Origin: Paenibacillus protaetiae
Lineage (GTDB): Bacteria > Bacillota > Bacilli > Paenibacillales > Paenibacillaceae
Assembly: GCF_004135365.1 (NCBI RefSeq)
Contig: NZ_CP035492.1
Location: 806,001-870,000, forward strand
Length of the DNA: 64,000 bases
Direction of reading: 5' to 3'
A program made the translations under genes and the position numbers. Positions 26,727 to 36,268 of this stretch are shown here, piece after piece (positions within the stretch are counted from its first letter, which is position 1; each line of letters opens with the position of its first letter). The notes under the pieces are model-generated. The model ran no database searches. It worked only from the letters and a program-made list of their open reading frames with translations, and was not told where the DNA came from.

Positions 26727-27089
26727 ATGGCAAACCGTATTTTGATCGTAGACGACGCAGCGTTCATGCGCATGATGATTCGAGACATTCTTACCAAGAA
26801 CGGTTATGAAGTCGTCGGTGAAGCCCAGGATGGCTCCCAGGCAGTGGAAAAATTCAAGGAGCTGAAGCCGGACCTCATTACGATGGACATTACGATGCCT
26901 GAGATGGACGGGATTTCCGCTCTGAAGGAAATTAAAAAACTCGATCCGAATGCCAGAGTCATTATGTGCTCCGCTATGGGCCAGCAGGCTATGGTTATCG
27001 ATGCGATTCAGGCCGGTGCAAAGGACTTTATCGTAAAACCGTTCCAAGCGGACCGGGTTATTGAAGCGATTAAGAAAACGCTTGGTTAA
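26727..27089 (+). CDS. cheY: Chemotaxis response regulator CheY
   Basis: 120 residues, one receiver domain. Acidic pocket Asp9/Asp10, phospho-acceptor Asp54 in TMDITMPEMDG, Ser82 and Lys104 in FIVKPF are all in place. Phosphorylated CheY binds FliM and, in Bacillus, favours counter-clockwise rotation. ATG 26727 is chosen over longer frames because TTAGGAGG lies upstream and the family starts at this Met. A close look-alike would be a sporulation receiver, but context fixes it. Confidence 0.96.
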   Translation: MANRILIVDDAAFMRMMIRDILTKNGYEVVGEAQDGSQAVEKFKELKPDLITMDITMPEMDGISALKEIKKLDPNARVIMCSAMGQQAMVIDAIQAGAKDFIVKPFQADRVIEAIKKTLG

Positions 27090-27714
27090 CGGCAATGATT
27101 CCATCTTTTTTACAGTTGGCTTCTTTCAAACAACCGGCGGCAGCTTTGCCGCAGATTTTGCTCGCTACGGGGATATAGACGGCGCTCCCGATGATTTGAA
27201 AGCTCCGTCCGCTAATTTGGCGGGGAGTGTCGTTTGGGTCATCGTTGCCCTAATTATCGTCATTGCACTGATTTATATCGTAATCAAGTTTCTTGCAAAA
27301 CGCAGCCAGGCCTGGGGAACGAACCGTTCCCTCCGTTCGCTTGGAGGTATTACGCTTGGACAAAACAAGTCGCTTCAAGTTGTGGAAATTGCCGGCCGGC
27401 TGTATGTCGTAGGGGTAGGGGAGAATGTTACCCTTCTCGACCTGATCGACGACAAAGAGGAAGTACAGGCTTTGCTTTCGGCTCTTGAGCTGAAGCCGCA
27501 GACGGTATGGCCAACCAACGTGCTGGCTAACGCGCTTCAGAAGCTGCGGCGCGGCAAAATCGAACAAAACTCGGCCGATGAATGGGATTCGGCCGGCTCG
27601 TTTGAGCAGCTGCTCCAAGACAAATGGAACCGCCAATCAGAACGAAAGCAGCAGATGGAGTCGATGCTGCATAACTCAAAACATAATGAACGGTCGATGG
27701 ATGATGAAAAATAA
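27061..27714 (+). CDS. fliO: Flagellar biosynthetic protein FliO (FliZ)
   Basis: Up to 217 residues. After a possible signal or first segment (SIFFTVGFFQTTGGSFAADF), a membrane segment VVWVIVALIIVIALIYIVIK is followed by the cytosolic FliO core RSLRSLGGITLGQNKSLQVV and EIAGRLYVVGVGENVTLLDL. FliO helps assemble the FliP-FliR core. The start is unclear: TTG 27061 overlaps cheY and gives a basic N-terminus MKRLRKRL, TTG 27082 is an alternative, and neither has a good ribosome binding site. Confidence 0.85.
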   Translation: MKRLRKRLVNGNDSIFFTVGFFQTTGGSFAADFARYGDIDGAPDDLKAPSANLAGSVVWVIVALIIVIALIYIVIKFLAKRSQAWGTNRSLRSLGGITLGQNKSLQVVEIAGRLYVVGVGENVTLLDLIDDKEEVQALLSALELKPQTVWPTNVLANALQKLRRGKIEQNSADEWDSAGSFEQLLQDKWNRQSERKQQMESMLHNSKHNERSMDDEK

Positions 27715-28459
27715 GTGGTTACTGACAATCGCTTTTGCACTAATGCTCGTAATGGCTATACAAACGCATGCTCATGCCGAACCTCTTCCGGATATCTCCA
27801 TCAATGTTGGCAATTCGGATGATGGCCAGTCGGGCACAAGTTCGTTATCCATTCTGCTGCTTATTACGGTACTCAGCATCGCGCCTGCCATTCTCGTATT
27901 GATGACCAGCTTTACCCGGATTGTAGTTGTTCTTGGTTTTGTCCGGACTTCGATCGGCACGCCGACAACGCCGCCGACCCAGGTGATTATCGGGCTTGCG
28001 ATGTTTTTGACCTTCTTTGTAATGGCGCCTACCTTATCGCAAGTTAATCAGGTCGCTCTTCAGCCGTATTTGAAGCATGAAATCTCTCAAACGGAAGCGT
28101 TCAAGAAAGCGGAAGTGCCGATGAAGAAGTTTATGTTTTCCAATACGAGAGAAAAAGATTTAAAGCTGTTTATGGATTATTCCAAAGCGGAAAAGCCAAA
28201 AACGTATGAGGATATCCCGCTTACCGTACTTGTCCCGGCTTATGCGATTAGCGAGCTGAAAACGGCGTTTCAGATGGGCTTCATGATATTCATTCCGTTT
28301 CTCGTCATTGATATGATTGTGGCGAGCGTTCTGATGTCCATGGGGATGATGATGCTGCCGCCGGTAATGATCTCTTTGCCATTTAAACTGCTGTTATTTG
28401 TACTGGTAGACGGATGGTATTTGGTCGTTCGGTCATTATTGCTCAGCTTTAACACGTAG
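27701..28459 (+). CDS. fliP: Flagellar biosynthetic protein FliP
   Basis: 252 residues. A cleavable signal peptide (MMKNKWLLTIAFALMLVMAI, cut near HAHA-EP) is normal for FliP. The family blocks IAPAILVLMTSFTRIVVVLG and DMIVASVLMSMGMMMLPPVM are present, with about four membrane segments. FliP pentamers form the export pore with FliQ and FliR. It starts inside the end of fliO. Confidence 0.96.
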   Translation: MMKNKWLLTIAFALMLVMAIQTHAHAEPLPDISINVGNSDDGQSGTSSLSILLLITVLSIAPAILVLMTSFTRIVVVLGFVRTSIGTPTTPPTQVIIGLAMFLTFFVMAPTLSQVNQVALQPYLKHEISQTEAFKKAEVPMKKFMFSNTREKDLKLFMDYSKAEKPKTYEDIPLTVLVPAYAISELKTAFQMGFMIFIPFLVIDMIVASVLMSMGMMMLPPVMISLPFKLLLFVLVDGWYLVVRSLLLSFNT

Positions 28460-28479
28460 CGGGCGAGGGGGAACTGCAG

Positions 28480-28749
28480 ATGAGTACAGATTTTGTTATC
28501 GGCCTGGCAGGGCAAGCCGTATATACCGTTCTAATCAGCAGCGCGCCAATGCTGGCGCTTGCTTTGATTGTAGGCTTAATCATTAGCATCTTTCAGGCAA
28601 CGACGCAAATTCAGGAACAAACGCTTGCTTTTGTACCTAAAATCGTAGCCGTGCTGATCGCTCTCATCGTATTTGGGCCATGGATATTGAACACCATTAT
28701 TCAGTTCACTTACGACATCTTGAGCAATCTCTATAAATATATCGGATGA
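28480..28749 (+). CDS. fliQ: Flagellar biosynthetic protein FliQ
   Basis: 89 residues with two membrane hairpin helices: AVYTVLISSAPMLALALIVG with LIISIFQATTQIQEQTLAFV, and the second from KIVAVLIALIVFGPWILNTI. Length and sequence are typical of FliQ, part of the export gate. The TGA overlaps the fliR start. GAGGGGG lies upstream of ATG 28480. Confidence 0.95.
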   Translation: MSTDFVIGLAGQAVYTVLISSAPMLALALIVGLIISIFQATTQIQEQTLAFVPKIVAVLIALIVFGPWILNTIIQFTYDILSNLYKYIG

Positions 28750-29540
28750 TGGATGCAATCGTACAAGGGTTTCCTATTTTTTTGTTGATATTTTGTCGAA
28801 TAACAGCATTTTTCGTCGTAGCTCCAATATTTGCGTTTCGAAATTTGCCGAATACGTTTAAGATTGGCCTCGGTTTTTTTATTTCCCTGCTTGTCTTTTT
28901 AACCTACGGCTTTAGCCAAACCGTTATAACGGACGCCACCTATGTGCTGATGATTATACGGGAAATATTGATCGGTCTTGCCATGGGGTTTGTTGTCTAT
29001 TTGTTTTTTGCAGTTGTGCAGGCGGCTGGCGGGTTCATGGACATGCAGATCGGATTTGCGATGGCGAATGTGATTGATCCCGTAACCGGAAGTTCGGCGC
29101 CTTTGCTCGGCAATTTCAAATATATGCTGGCGATGATGCTCTTTTTAATGATGGACGGCCATCATTATCTGCTTAACGCTTTAATGGGCAGCTACAGCTG
29201 GCTGCCGCTTGATAACGAGGTGTATGCGCATTTTGCAGACGGCCGGATTTCGGATTTGCTGCTCCGCTTGGTTGGCAATACGTTTCTGTTAAGCTTGCAG
29301 GTTGCGGCGCCGATTATTGTGGCAATGTTTCTGACGGACGTCGGGATGGCTTTTTTAGCGAAAACCGCGCCGCAGTTCAACATTTTTGTTATCGGCATTC
29401 CGTTAAAGCTGTTGATCGGGTTAGCGCTGCTTATGCTCATCATGCCGGAAATTGCAACCTTGTTCAGCCATTTGTTTTCCATCATGTTCGATTCGCTTGA
29501 AAAACTGTTTGCCGTTATGCAGGGCAAGAGCGGGACGTAA
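28746..29540 (+). CDS. fliR: Flagellar biosynthetic protein FliR
   Basis: 264 residues with about six hydrophobic segments. FliR signatures include FRNLPNTFKIGLGFFISLLV and IGFAMANVIDPVTGSSAPLL, with the C-terminal NIFVIGIPLKLLIGLALLML. It caps the FliP pentamer in the export gate. ATGATG at 28746 overlaps the fliQ stop, so translation is coupled. Confidence 0.95.
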   Translation: MMDAIVQGFPIFLLIFCRITAFFVVAPIFAFRNLPNTFKIGLGFFISLLVFLTYGFSQTVITDATYVLMIIREILIGLAMGFVVYLFFAVVQAAGGFMDMQIGFAMANVIDPVTGSSAPLLGNFKYMLAMMLFLMMDGHHYLLNALMGSYSWLPLDNEVYAHFADGRISDLLLRLVGNTFLLSLQVAAPIIVAMFLTDVGMAFLAKTAPQFNIFVIGIPLKLLIGLALLMLIMPEIATLFSHLFSIMFDSLEKLFAVMQGKSGT

Positions 29541-29549
29541 GGAGGCGGC

Positions 29550-30650
29550 ATGCGTGTGCGGACATCATACCGCTTAAAACTTGATTTACAGCTGTTCAGC
29601 CAGGAAAAAACCGAACGGGCCACGCCGAAGAAACGGCAGGAGTCGCGGAAAAAAGGGCAGGTTGCCAAATCTAACGAGCTGCCGAGCTCCCTTATTCTTT
29701 TATTTGGATTTTTATGCTTGATTATGATGGGCGGTTATTTCAAGCATCGCATACTGCTCCTCTTCGGAAGTTTGTTTCAAGACTGGCTGACCATGGATTT
29801 GAACGCCGGGAGCTTTATGAGGCTGGCAACGCATGTCATTACCGATCTGCTGCTGCTGCTTGCTCCCCTGTTTGCGGTAGCGGTTTTATTTGCAGTCGTG
29901 GGCAATGTTGTACAATTTGGCTTTTTGTTTACGGGTGAACCGCTTAAGCTGAAGTTTTCGAAGCTGAACCCGGTCAATGGCGCCAAAAATATATTTTCTG
30001 CCCATACGCTGGTAGAGTTTGTGAAAAGCGTATTGAAAGTAATTCTGATCGGAATCTGCGTCTACATAACGATTAGCAGCGAATGGTCCCGCATCATGGC
30101 ATTATGGAGCGTTCCGGTCGACCAGATCTTCAGCTTTGCAGCCGGATTAACGATGAGGCTGGGAATCGAGATTGGTGCAGTGCTCGTCGTATTGTCGGCA
30201 GCCGATTTTATGTACAAGCGTTACGAGCATGAGAAAAGCATCCGGATGTCCAAGCAGGATATTAAGGATGAGTACAAAAAAACGGAAGGCAATCCGATCA
30301 TTAAAGGGCGCATTCGCGAACGGCAACGGAAGATGGCGCTCATGCGGATGATGCAGGAAGTACCTAAAGCGGATGTAATCATTACAAACCCTACCCACTT
30401 TGCTATCGCACTTAAATATGACCCCGCCGAAATGGATGCTCCTGTTATCGTTGCGAAAGGGATGGACCATGTTGCCCAGCGCATCAAGGAAATCGCCAAG
30501 GAAAACGGCGTCATGACGATGGAAAACAAGCCGCTGGCCAGAGCGCTGTATGAACGATCGGAAATCGGGGATGTCATTCCGGCCGATTTGTTCCAGGCTG
30601 TGGCGGAAGTGCTGGCTTATGTATACAAAGTGAAGGGAAGAAGGAAGTAG
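29550..30650 (+). CDS. flhB: Flagellar export substrate-switch protein FlhB
   Basis: 366 residues. The N-terminal signature EKTERATPKKRQESRKKGQV precedes four membrane segments (about 45-210). The cytosolic domain has the autocleavage motif NPTH at 280-283 in ITNPTHFAIALKY, which allows the switch from rod/hook to filament export. A second, shorter copy of this C-terminal domain lies at 76-384 without NPTH. AGGAGGC precedes ATG 29550. Confidence 0.96.
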   Translation: MRVRTSYRLKLDLQLFSQEKTERATPKKRQESRKKGQVAKSNELPSSLILLFGFLCLIMMGGYFKHRILLLFGSLFQDWLTMDLNAGSFMRLATHVITDLLLLLAPLFAVAVLFAVVGNVVQFGFLFTGEPLKLKFSKLNPVNGAKNIFSAHTLVEFVKSVLKVILIGICVYITISSEWSRIMALWSVPVDQIFSFAAGLTMRLGIEIGAVLVVLSAADFMYKRYEHEKSIRMSKQDIKDEYKKTEGNPIIKGRIRERQRKMALMRMMQEVPKADVIITNPTHFAIALKYDPAEMDAPVIVAKGMDHVAQRIKEIAKENGVMTMENKPLARALYERSEIGDVIPADLFQAVAEVLAYVYKVKGRRK

Positions 30651-30690
30651 CATCTAGTATGAAAGAGGGCATGAGGAAGGAGGCAGCGTC

Positions 30691-32723
30691 ATGAAGGCTA
30701 AGGATCTCGTCATCTTGTTGGGGATTATCGGCATCGTGCTGATGATGGTTATTCCGATTCCAACGCCGCTTTTGGATATTTTGCTTATTTTAAACATTTC
30801 ATTGGCGCTGATGATACTGCTGATCGCAATGAATACGCGGGAAGCACTTGATTTCTCCATATTCCCCGCTATCTTGCTTGTAACCACATTATTCCGGCTT
30901 GCTTTGAACGTATCGACGACAAGAAATATTTTGGCTCATCATGAAGCCGGCCAGGTCGTCAAAACGTTCGGCAGTTGGGTTGGCGGCGGCGAAATCGCGA
31001 TTGGTTTCATCGTATTCCTGATTCTCGTTGTCGTTCAATTTATCGTGATTACAAAAGGTTCGGAGCGGGTAGCGGAGGTCGCAGCCAGATTTACGCTCGA
31101 CGCGATGCCCGGTAAGCAAATGAGTATTGACGCCGATTTGAATGCGGGTCTTATTAATGAAGCGCAAGCGCGCGAACGGCGGCAAAAAATCGAACGGGAA
31201 GCCGACTTTTACGGCGCCATGGACGGCGCCAGCAAATTTGTGAAAGGCGATGCCATTGCCGCGATTATTATTTTGCTGATTAACCTGATCGGCGGTTTCG
31301 TCATCGGGATGGCCGTTCACGGCATGGGGTTTAAAGAAGCGCTGAGCACCTATTCCATTTTGACCATCGGCGACGGTCTGGTCAGCCAAATTCCAGCTCT
31401 TCTGATCTCGACGGCTTCAGGCCTCATTGTAACGAGAGCTGCCTCCGACGGCAACATGGCCGAGGATGTAACAAGCCAGCTGCTCAAGTATCCGAAGCTG
31501 CTCTATATCGTAGGCGGCACGGTAGCGCTGCTTGGTTTGTTTACGCCAATCGGCATTTTCCGGACATTCCCGTTTGCAGCATTAGTCATTTACGGAGGCT
31601 GGCGGATGCAGAAGGCTTTATCCAAGCAGAAACACGAAGAAGATATGCTTGTAGAGGAACAGCAGATTGAAGAAGTCCGCAGCCCGGAAAGTGTGATCAA
31701 TCTGCTTCAGGTCGACCCGATTGAATTCGAGTTCGGCTACGGGCTAATTCCGCTGGCGGACTCGCAGCAGGGCGGGGATTTGCTCGACCGGATCATTATG
31801 ATCCGCAGGCAGTGTGCGCTTGAGATGGGGCTTGTAGTGCCGGTTATCCGGATCAGGGATAACATCCAGCTGAAGCCTAACGAGTACTTGATCAAAATCA
31901 AAGGCAACATCATTGCCCGCGGCGAGCTTCTGCTAAACCATTACCTCGCCATGAGCCCGGGTTTTGAAGATGATTCCGTAGTTGGCATTGAGACGGTAGA
32001 GCCGGCGTTTGGCCTGCCGGCCATTTGGATTGATGATGCGATGAAGGAACGGGCTGAATTGTCCGGTTATACGGTTGTAGATCCGCCTTCCGTCGTAGCC
32101 ACCCACTTGACGGAAGTCATTAAGCGGCACGCGCACGAGCTGATTGGCCGCCAGGAAACGAAGACGCTCATCGACAACGTGAGAGAGACGTATCCGGCGC
32201 TTGTGGATGAAGTTGTTCCTTCAATCTTGTCGGTAGGGGATATCCAGAAGGTACTTGCCAAGCTTTTGAAGGAAAAAGTTTCGATCCGCGATTTGGTTAC
32301 AATCTTTGAAACGCTTGCCGATCACGGCCAGTTTACGAAAGATACGGATGTGCTGACAGAATATGTGCGACAAGGCTTATCCCGCCAAATTACGCAGCAA
32401 TTTTCGCCAAACGGTGAAATGCTTCGCGTCATAACGGTTGGGCCGGGCTGGAGAAAAAAATTGCCGAGTCGGTACAGCAAACGGAACATGGCAGCTATAT
32501 TACGCTGGATCCGGTGTCCACTCAGCAAGTTTACCAAAAATTGAATGAACAGGTGGGACGCCAAATTCAATCCGGCCAGCAGCCGCTTGTACTTGCATCA
32601 CCTACGATCCGGATGTATCTTCGCCAAATCATTGAGCGGACGATGCAGGATGTGCCGGTATTGTCGTACAGCGAGCTGGAACCTAACGTCGAAGTGCAAA
32701 GCATCGGGGTGGTGAATTTATGA
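30691..32723 (+). pseudogene. flhA: Flagellar export gate protein FlhA, frameshifted near the C-terminus
   Basis: The N-terminal membrane half (about 1-310, eight segments, with the FHIPEP-type block PAILLVTTLFRLALNVSTTR) and most of the cytosolic ring domain are intact. At about 32440-32450, just after VITVGPG, the frame breaks and ends at 32544. The -1 frame continues directly as LEKKIAESVQQTEHGSY and ends in LEPNVEVQSIGVVNL at 32721-32723. One extra base in GGGCCGGGC-TGG restores 677 residues, the B. subtilis FlhA length. An A7 run (32454-32460) just beyond could act as a slippery site, but the conserved LEKKI lies before it in the restored frame. A missing base upstream fits better. The restored stop overlaps flhF as ATGA. 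Confidence 0.87.
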
Positions 32724-34011
32724 GAGTAAAGCGATATGTCGTAAGCGAGCTGCCTGAAGCGGTACAAATGATCCGCAGCGAGCTTGGCAAAGACGCCGTT
32801 ATTTTAAATACAAAAGAAATTCGTGTCGGCGGCTTTATGGGCATGTTCCGCAAGCGGAAAATGGAGGTGCTCGCCGCGGTCGAATCCGGCGGCGGCGCTC
32901 CTTCCGCCGCGCCTGCGGCGTCAGTCCCTGCTGCACCGGCGGCAGTGCCGGCCGCTTTGCGCGGGGTGCCAGCTGCATACGAACAGCCGGCCGCAAGCGC
33001 TTATGCCCGGCAGGCTGCCGCCGCCGTGCGTGGGATGCCCGCATCGCCGATGCCGCAAGCGTCGTCGCAAGCGCCGCTCTTCGGGCATCCTGCGGCCGAA
33101 CCGGTGCCGCCGCGCCGCGAAGAGCGCAAAAACAACGATTTTTTGCTGGAAGAGCTGCGCGGCATCAAGCAATACATATCACAGCTTGCATCGAGAGGCG
33201 AAGAGCCGGCGATGCTCCCGGAGGCGTTACAGGCGCTGCATGACAGGCTGACTGAACAAGAGGTTGCTCCGGAACTTATCGACCGCCTGATCGGCGAGAT
33301 TCGCAACCAGCATGAAGACAGGCAGCTTGTGCTGCACAAGGATGAAGTATGGGAGTCGGCAAAGCAGTTTCTGGAAGAGTGGCTTGCTCCGTACGACGTT
33401 CAGCCGGTAGGCGAATCGGCGCGGGTAGTTCATTTTGTCGGCCCGACCGGCGTCGGCAAAACAACAACCATTGCGAAGCTGGCTGCGGAGCAGACGATTG
33501 GCCGCGGGAAAAAGCTCGGTTTCATTACGTCGGACACGTACCGAATTGCCGCCGTTGACCAGTTGCGAACCTACGCCAACATTTTGAACATTCCGCTGGA
33601 GGTCGTGTTTTCTCCAATGGATTTGTCGAAAGCTTATCTTCAGCTGGAAGACCGCGACCTAATATTTATGGATACGGCGGGCCGTAATTTCCGCAATGAG
33701 CTTCAAGTGTCCGAAGTGAACAGCTTGTTTAATCCCGGCGAGCATAATGAGACGGTCATGGTGTTCAGCCTCACCGGCAAAACGAAAGACATGGCTGCGG
33801 TTGCGGAGCATTTTATGAAATACGGCGTTCGCAAAGTGCTGTTTACGAAGCTGGACGAGACAAGCGTATACGGCGCCGTCTTGAATCTCATCGTACAGCT
33901 GCAGCTGAATCCGACTTATGTTGCCAGCGGACAGACCGTGCCGGACGATATTGCGCCATTCCATCCGCAGCAATATATCGCTCTGCTTCTGGGGCGCCGG
34001 CGGATGAGTGA
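32720..34011 (+). CDS. flhF: SRP-type GTPase FlhF (read here as fused to FlhG)
   Basis: N-terminal domain MRVKRYVVSELPEAVQMIRS, an Ala/Pro-rich linker (about 58-135), then the NG GTPase domain with P-loop GPTGVGKT at 241-248 and DTAGR near 315. FlhF places and starts new flagella. In the given sequence the frame does not stop: it runs through a G4 at 33991-33994 straight into flhG, making 718 codons. One more G would give a tail LLLGAPADE and a stop at 34009-34011, that is 430 residues overlapping the flhG ATG by 8 bases. That is the usual two-gene arrangement, so I mark the end there. Confidence 0.85.
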
Positions 34012-34876
34012 TCAGGCGGAAGCGTTACGCAAGCTTATACGCGGCAGAGTCTCGCAGGAGCAGCAGCGTGCGGAGACGCGTCTCATTACCGTCACAAGCG
34101 GCAAAGGCGGCGTTGGGAAATCGAATTTCAGCTTAAACTTTGCGCTGGCGCTTCAAAGCCTGGGGCAAAAAACGCTTGTTTTTGACGCGGATGTGGGCAT
34201 GGCCAACATCGACGTGCTTATGGGCATATCGTCATCGCATACTTTTTACGACCTGCTCAGCCGGAAAAAGACGATTGAGGAAGTGATTCAGGAAGGCCCG
34301 GGCGGCATCCATTTTATTGCCGGCGGCTCAGGCATTGCCGATCTGCTGGAGTTGAAGCCGGAGCAGCTGCGTTACGCTGCAGAGCAGGTCGCTTCCCTGC
34401 AAGACCGGTATGACGTCATCTTGTTTGATACAGGTGCGGGATTAAGCCGGGAAGCGGTCAAATTCATGGAGTCGTCGCAGGATACGATCGTTGTCACTAC
34501 TCCGGAGCCAACGTCCATTACTGATGCGTACGCCTTGCTGAAGCTGGTCCATTCCCTGCAGATCGAAACCCGCTTTAAGCTGGTTGTAAACCGTGCTTTG
34601 GATCATAAGGAAGGCAGCCATACGGCGGATAAAATCATATACGCCGCAGACCGGTTCCTGCAGCTCAAGCTGGAGAAACTGGGGATTCTTCCCGATGATC
34701 CCAGCGTTTCGAAGTCGGTGCGCAGGCAGTCGCCGTTTATGATTGCTTTTCCCGGCAGCCCGGCAGCCCGGGCGATGGAACAGCTGGCGCGATATTATTT
34801 GGAGCTGCCGAATAACACCCGCGGTTCCGGCGGGATAAGAGGATTTATACATAAGATGTTCAGTCCACCACGATAG
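34004..34876 (+). CDS. flhG: MinD-like ATPase FlhG (YlxH), flagellar number regulator
   Basis: 290 residues from ATG 34004. The N-terminus MSDQAEALRKLI is like the FlhF-activating DQA-x-x-LR motif of FlhG. The deviant Walker A GKGGVGKS is in LITVTSGKGGVGKSNFSLNF, and the FDADVGMANIDVLMG and DTGAGLS motifs follow. The amphipathic C-terminal end (GIRGFIHKMFSPP) suits membrane binding. FlhG limits flagellar number together with FlhF. It shares one uninterrupted frame with flhF in this sequence, probably because of a missing G at 33991-33994. Confidence 0.88.
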   Translation: MSDQAEALRKLIRGRVSQEQQRAETRLITVTSGKGGVGKSNFSLNFALALQSLGQKTLVFDADVGMANIDVLMGISSSHTFYDLLSRKKTIEEVIQEGPGGIHFIAGGSGIADLLELKPEQLRYAAEQVASLQDRYDVILFDTGAGLSREAVKFMESSQDTIVVTTPEPTSITDAYALLKLVHSLQIETRFKLVVNRALDHKEGSHTADKIIYAADRFLQLKLEKLGILPDDPSVSKSVRRQSPFMIAFPGSPAARAMEQLARYYLELPNNTRGSGGIRGFIHKMFSPPR

Positions 34877-34902
34877 CCTGTAAATCCTTGAGGGGGGAAA
34901 AA

Positions 34903-36234
34903 ATGGAGCCGTATCGCATACTTGTCGTGGACGATTCGCCGTTTATGCGCGCAATTTTCAGCGATTTGATCATGCAGCATTCCGATTTTACGATTATCGG
35001 GACCGCAGCTAACGGAGAAGAAGGGGTTGAAGCGGTTAAACAGCTGCAGCCTGATGCGGTCACGCTTGATCTGGAGATGCCTCAGATGAACGGGCTCGAA
35101 GCGCTTCAAACGATTATGAAGGAAACGCCGACCCCTGTCGTTATGCTGTCCGGCATCAGCGAACAAAACACCAAAGAGACGATTAAGGCGCTTCAATACG
35201 GAGCGATCGATTTTATCCGCAAGCCAACCGCATCCGATGATATAAAGCAGGTTGGCGAGCTGCTGATCGAGAAGCTGAAAATTGCCGTAATGACCAAAAA
35301 GGTAAAGTCGTTTAAGACGGAATGGAAGGCAGCCGAACCGGAACAAACGCTAAAAACAGCCGCTTCGATAATCGCTGACCCGCCGTCATTCCCGTATCGG
35401 GAGCAAAATCATAACGCTGCTGAACCATCCGGGCAGCCGGCACCAGCCAAAAAGTCAAAAGCTGCAAATGCCGCGAAAACATACGCGAATTCGCCGTTTT
35501 CGCTGAATACAGCTAAACCCAAGCCTGGCGGAAGCAAGCAGAACAGCAGCAGAAAGCCGGAACACCGGCAAACGCCAGCCGGAAGCGCCGGACGTTTTAT
35601 ACATACGAATGAGGATTCAACGGCGCAAGGAGCCGATAAATTAAATAAACCGACGGTCTTCCGCCATGTGGTTGCCATTGGCACCTCAACCGGAGGGCCA
35701 AGGGCTTTGCATGAAGTGATCAGCGGACTGCCGGCCGATTTGCCCGCACCTGTTCTTGTCGTCCAGCATATGCCTCCGAAATTTACGAAGTCGCTGGCGC
35801 AAAGGCTGGACAGCTTCAGCCAATTAGAAGTAGTGGAGGCTGCGCAAGGGGAACGGGTTCGAGCGGGTGTCGTCTATATCGCGCCAGGCGGCAGCCATAT
35901 GGAGCTGGCACAGGATCGCAGCGGCTACTGCATCAAGCTTACGGAGCAGCCGCCGCGAAACGGTCACCGTCCCTCCGTGGATGTGCTGTTTGAATCGCTT
36001 GTTCCCTACCGCGAGCTCGATCGGCATGCGGTCATTATGACGGGAATGGGCAGCGACGGGGCAAAGGGGATGGCGGCGCTGGCCGAAAGCGGCGCGGTAT
36101 CCGCGATCGCTGAAGCGGAAGAAACCTGTATCGTATACGGCATGCCGCGCTGCGCGATTGAAAACGGATCGGCCAAAACCGTGCTTCCGCTGCAGCAAAT
36201 TGCCTCAAATCTAGTTTCTAGCGTTACTCAATAG
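34903..36234 (+). CDS. cheB: Chemotaxis protein-glutamate methylesterase/deamidase CheB
   Basis: 443 residues. The receiver domain has the acidic pair in VVDDSP and phospho-Asp56 in LDLEMPQMNG. A long polar linker (about 140-255) is unusually extended and rich in Ser, Lys and Asn. The methylesterase domain has the triad motifs GTSTGGP (Ser), VVQHMP (His) and MTGMGSDGAKGM (Asp). CheB removes methyl groups from receptors. ATG 34903 is chosen over TTG 34888, since AGGGGGG lies just upstream. No cheR is present in this window. Confidence 0.95.
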   Translation: MEPYRILVVDDSPFMRAIFSDLIMQHSDFTIIGTAANGEEGVEAVKQLQPDAVTLDLEMPQMNGLEALQTIMKETPTPVVMLSGISEQNTKETIKALQYGAIDFIRKPTASDDIKQVGELLIEKLKIAVMTKKVKSFKTEWKAAEPEQTLKTAASIIADPPSFPYREQNHNAAEPSGQPAPAKKSKAANAAKTYANSPFSLNTAKPKPGGSKQNSSRKPEHRQTPAGSAGRFIHTNEDSTAQGADKLNKPTVFRHVVAIGTSTGGPRALHEVISGLPADLPAPVLVVQHMPPKFTKSLAQRLDSFSQLEVVEAAQGERVRAGVVYIAPGGSHMELAQDRSGYCIKLTEQPPRNGHRPSVDVLFESLVPYRELDRHAVIMTGMGSDGAKGMAALAESGAVSAIAEAEETCIVYGMPRCAIENGSAKTVLPLQQIASNLVSSVTQ

Positions 36235-36268
36235 TCGGATCCCGACTACTCTATCAGGAGGTGCATGA

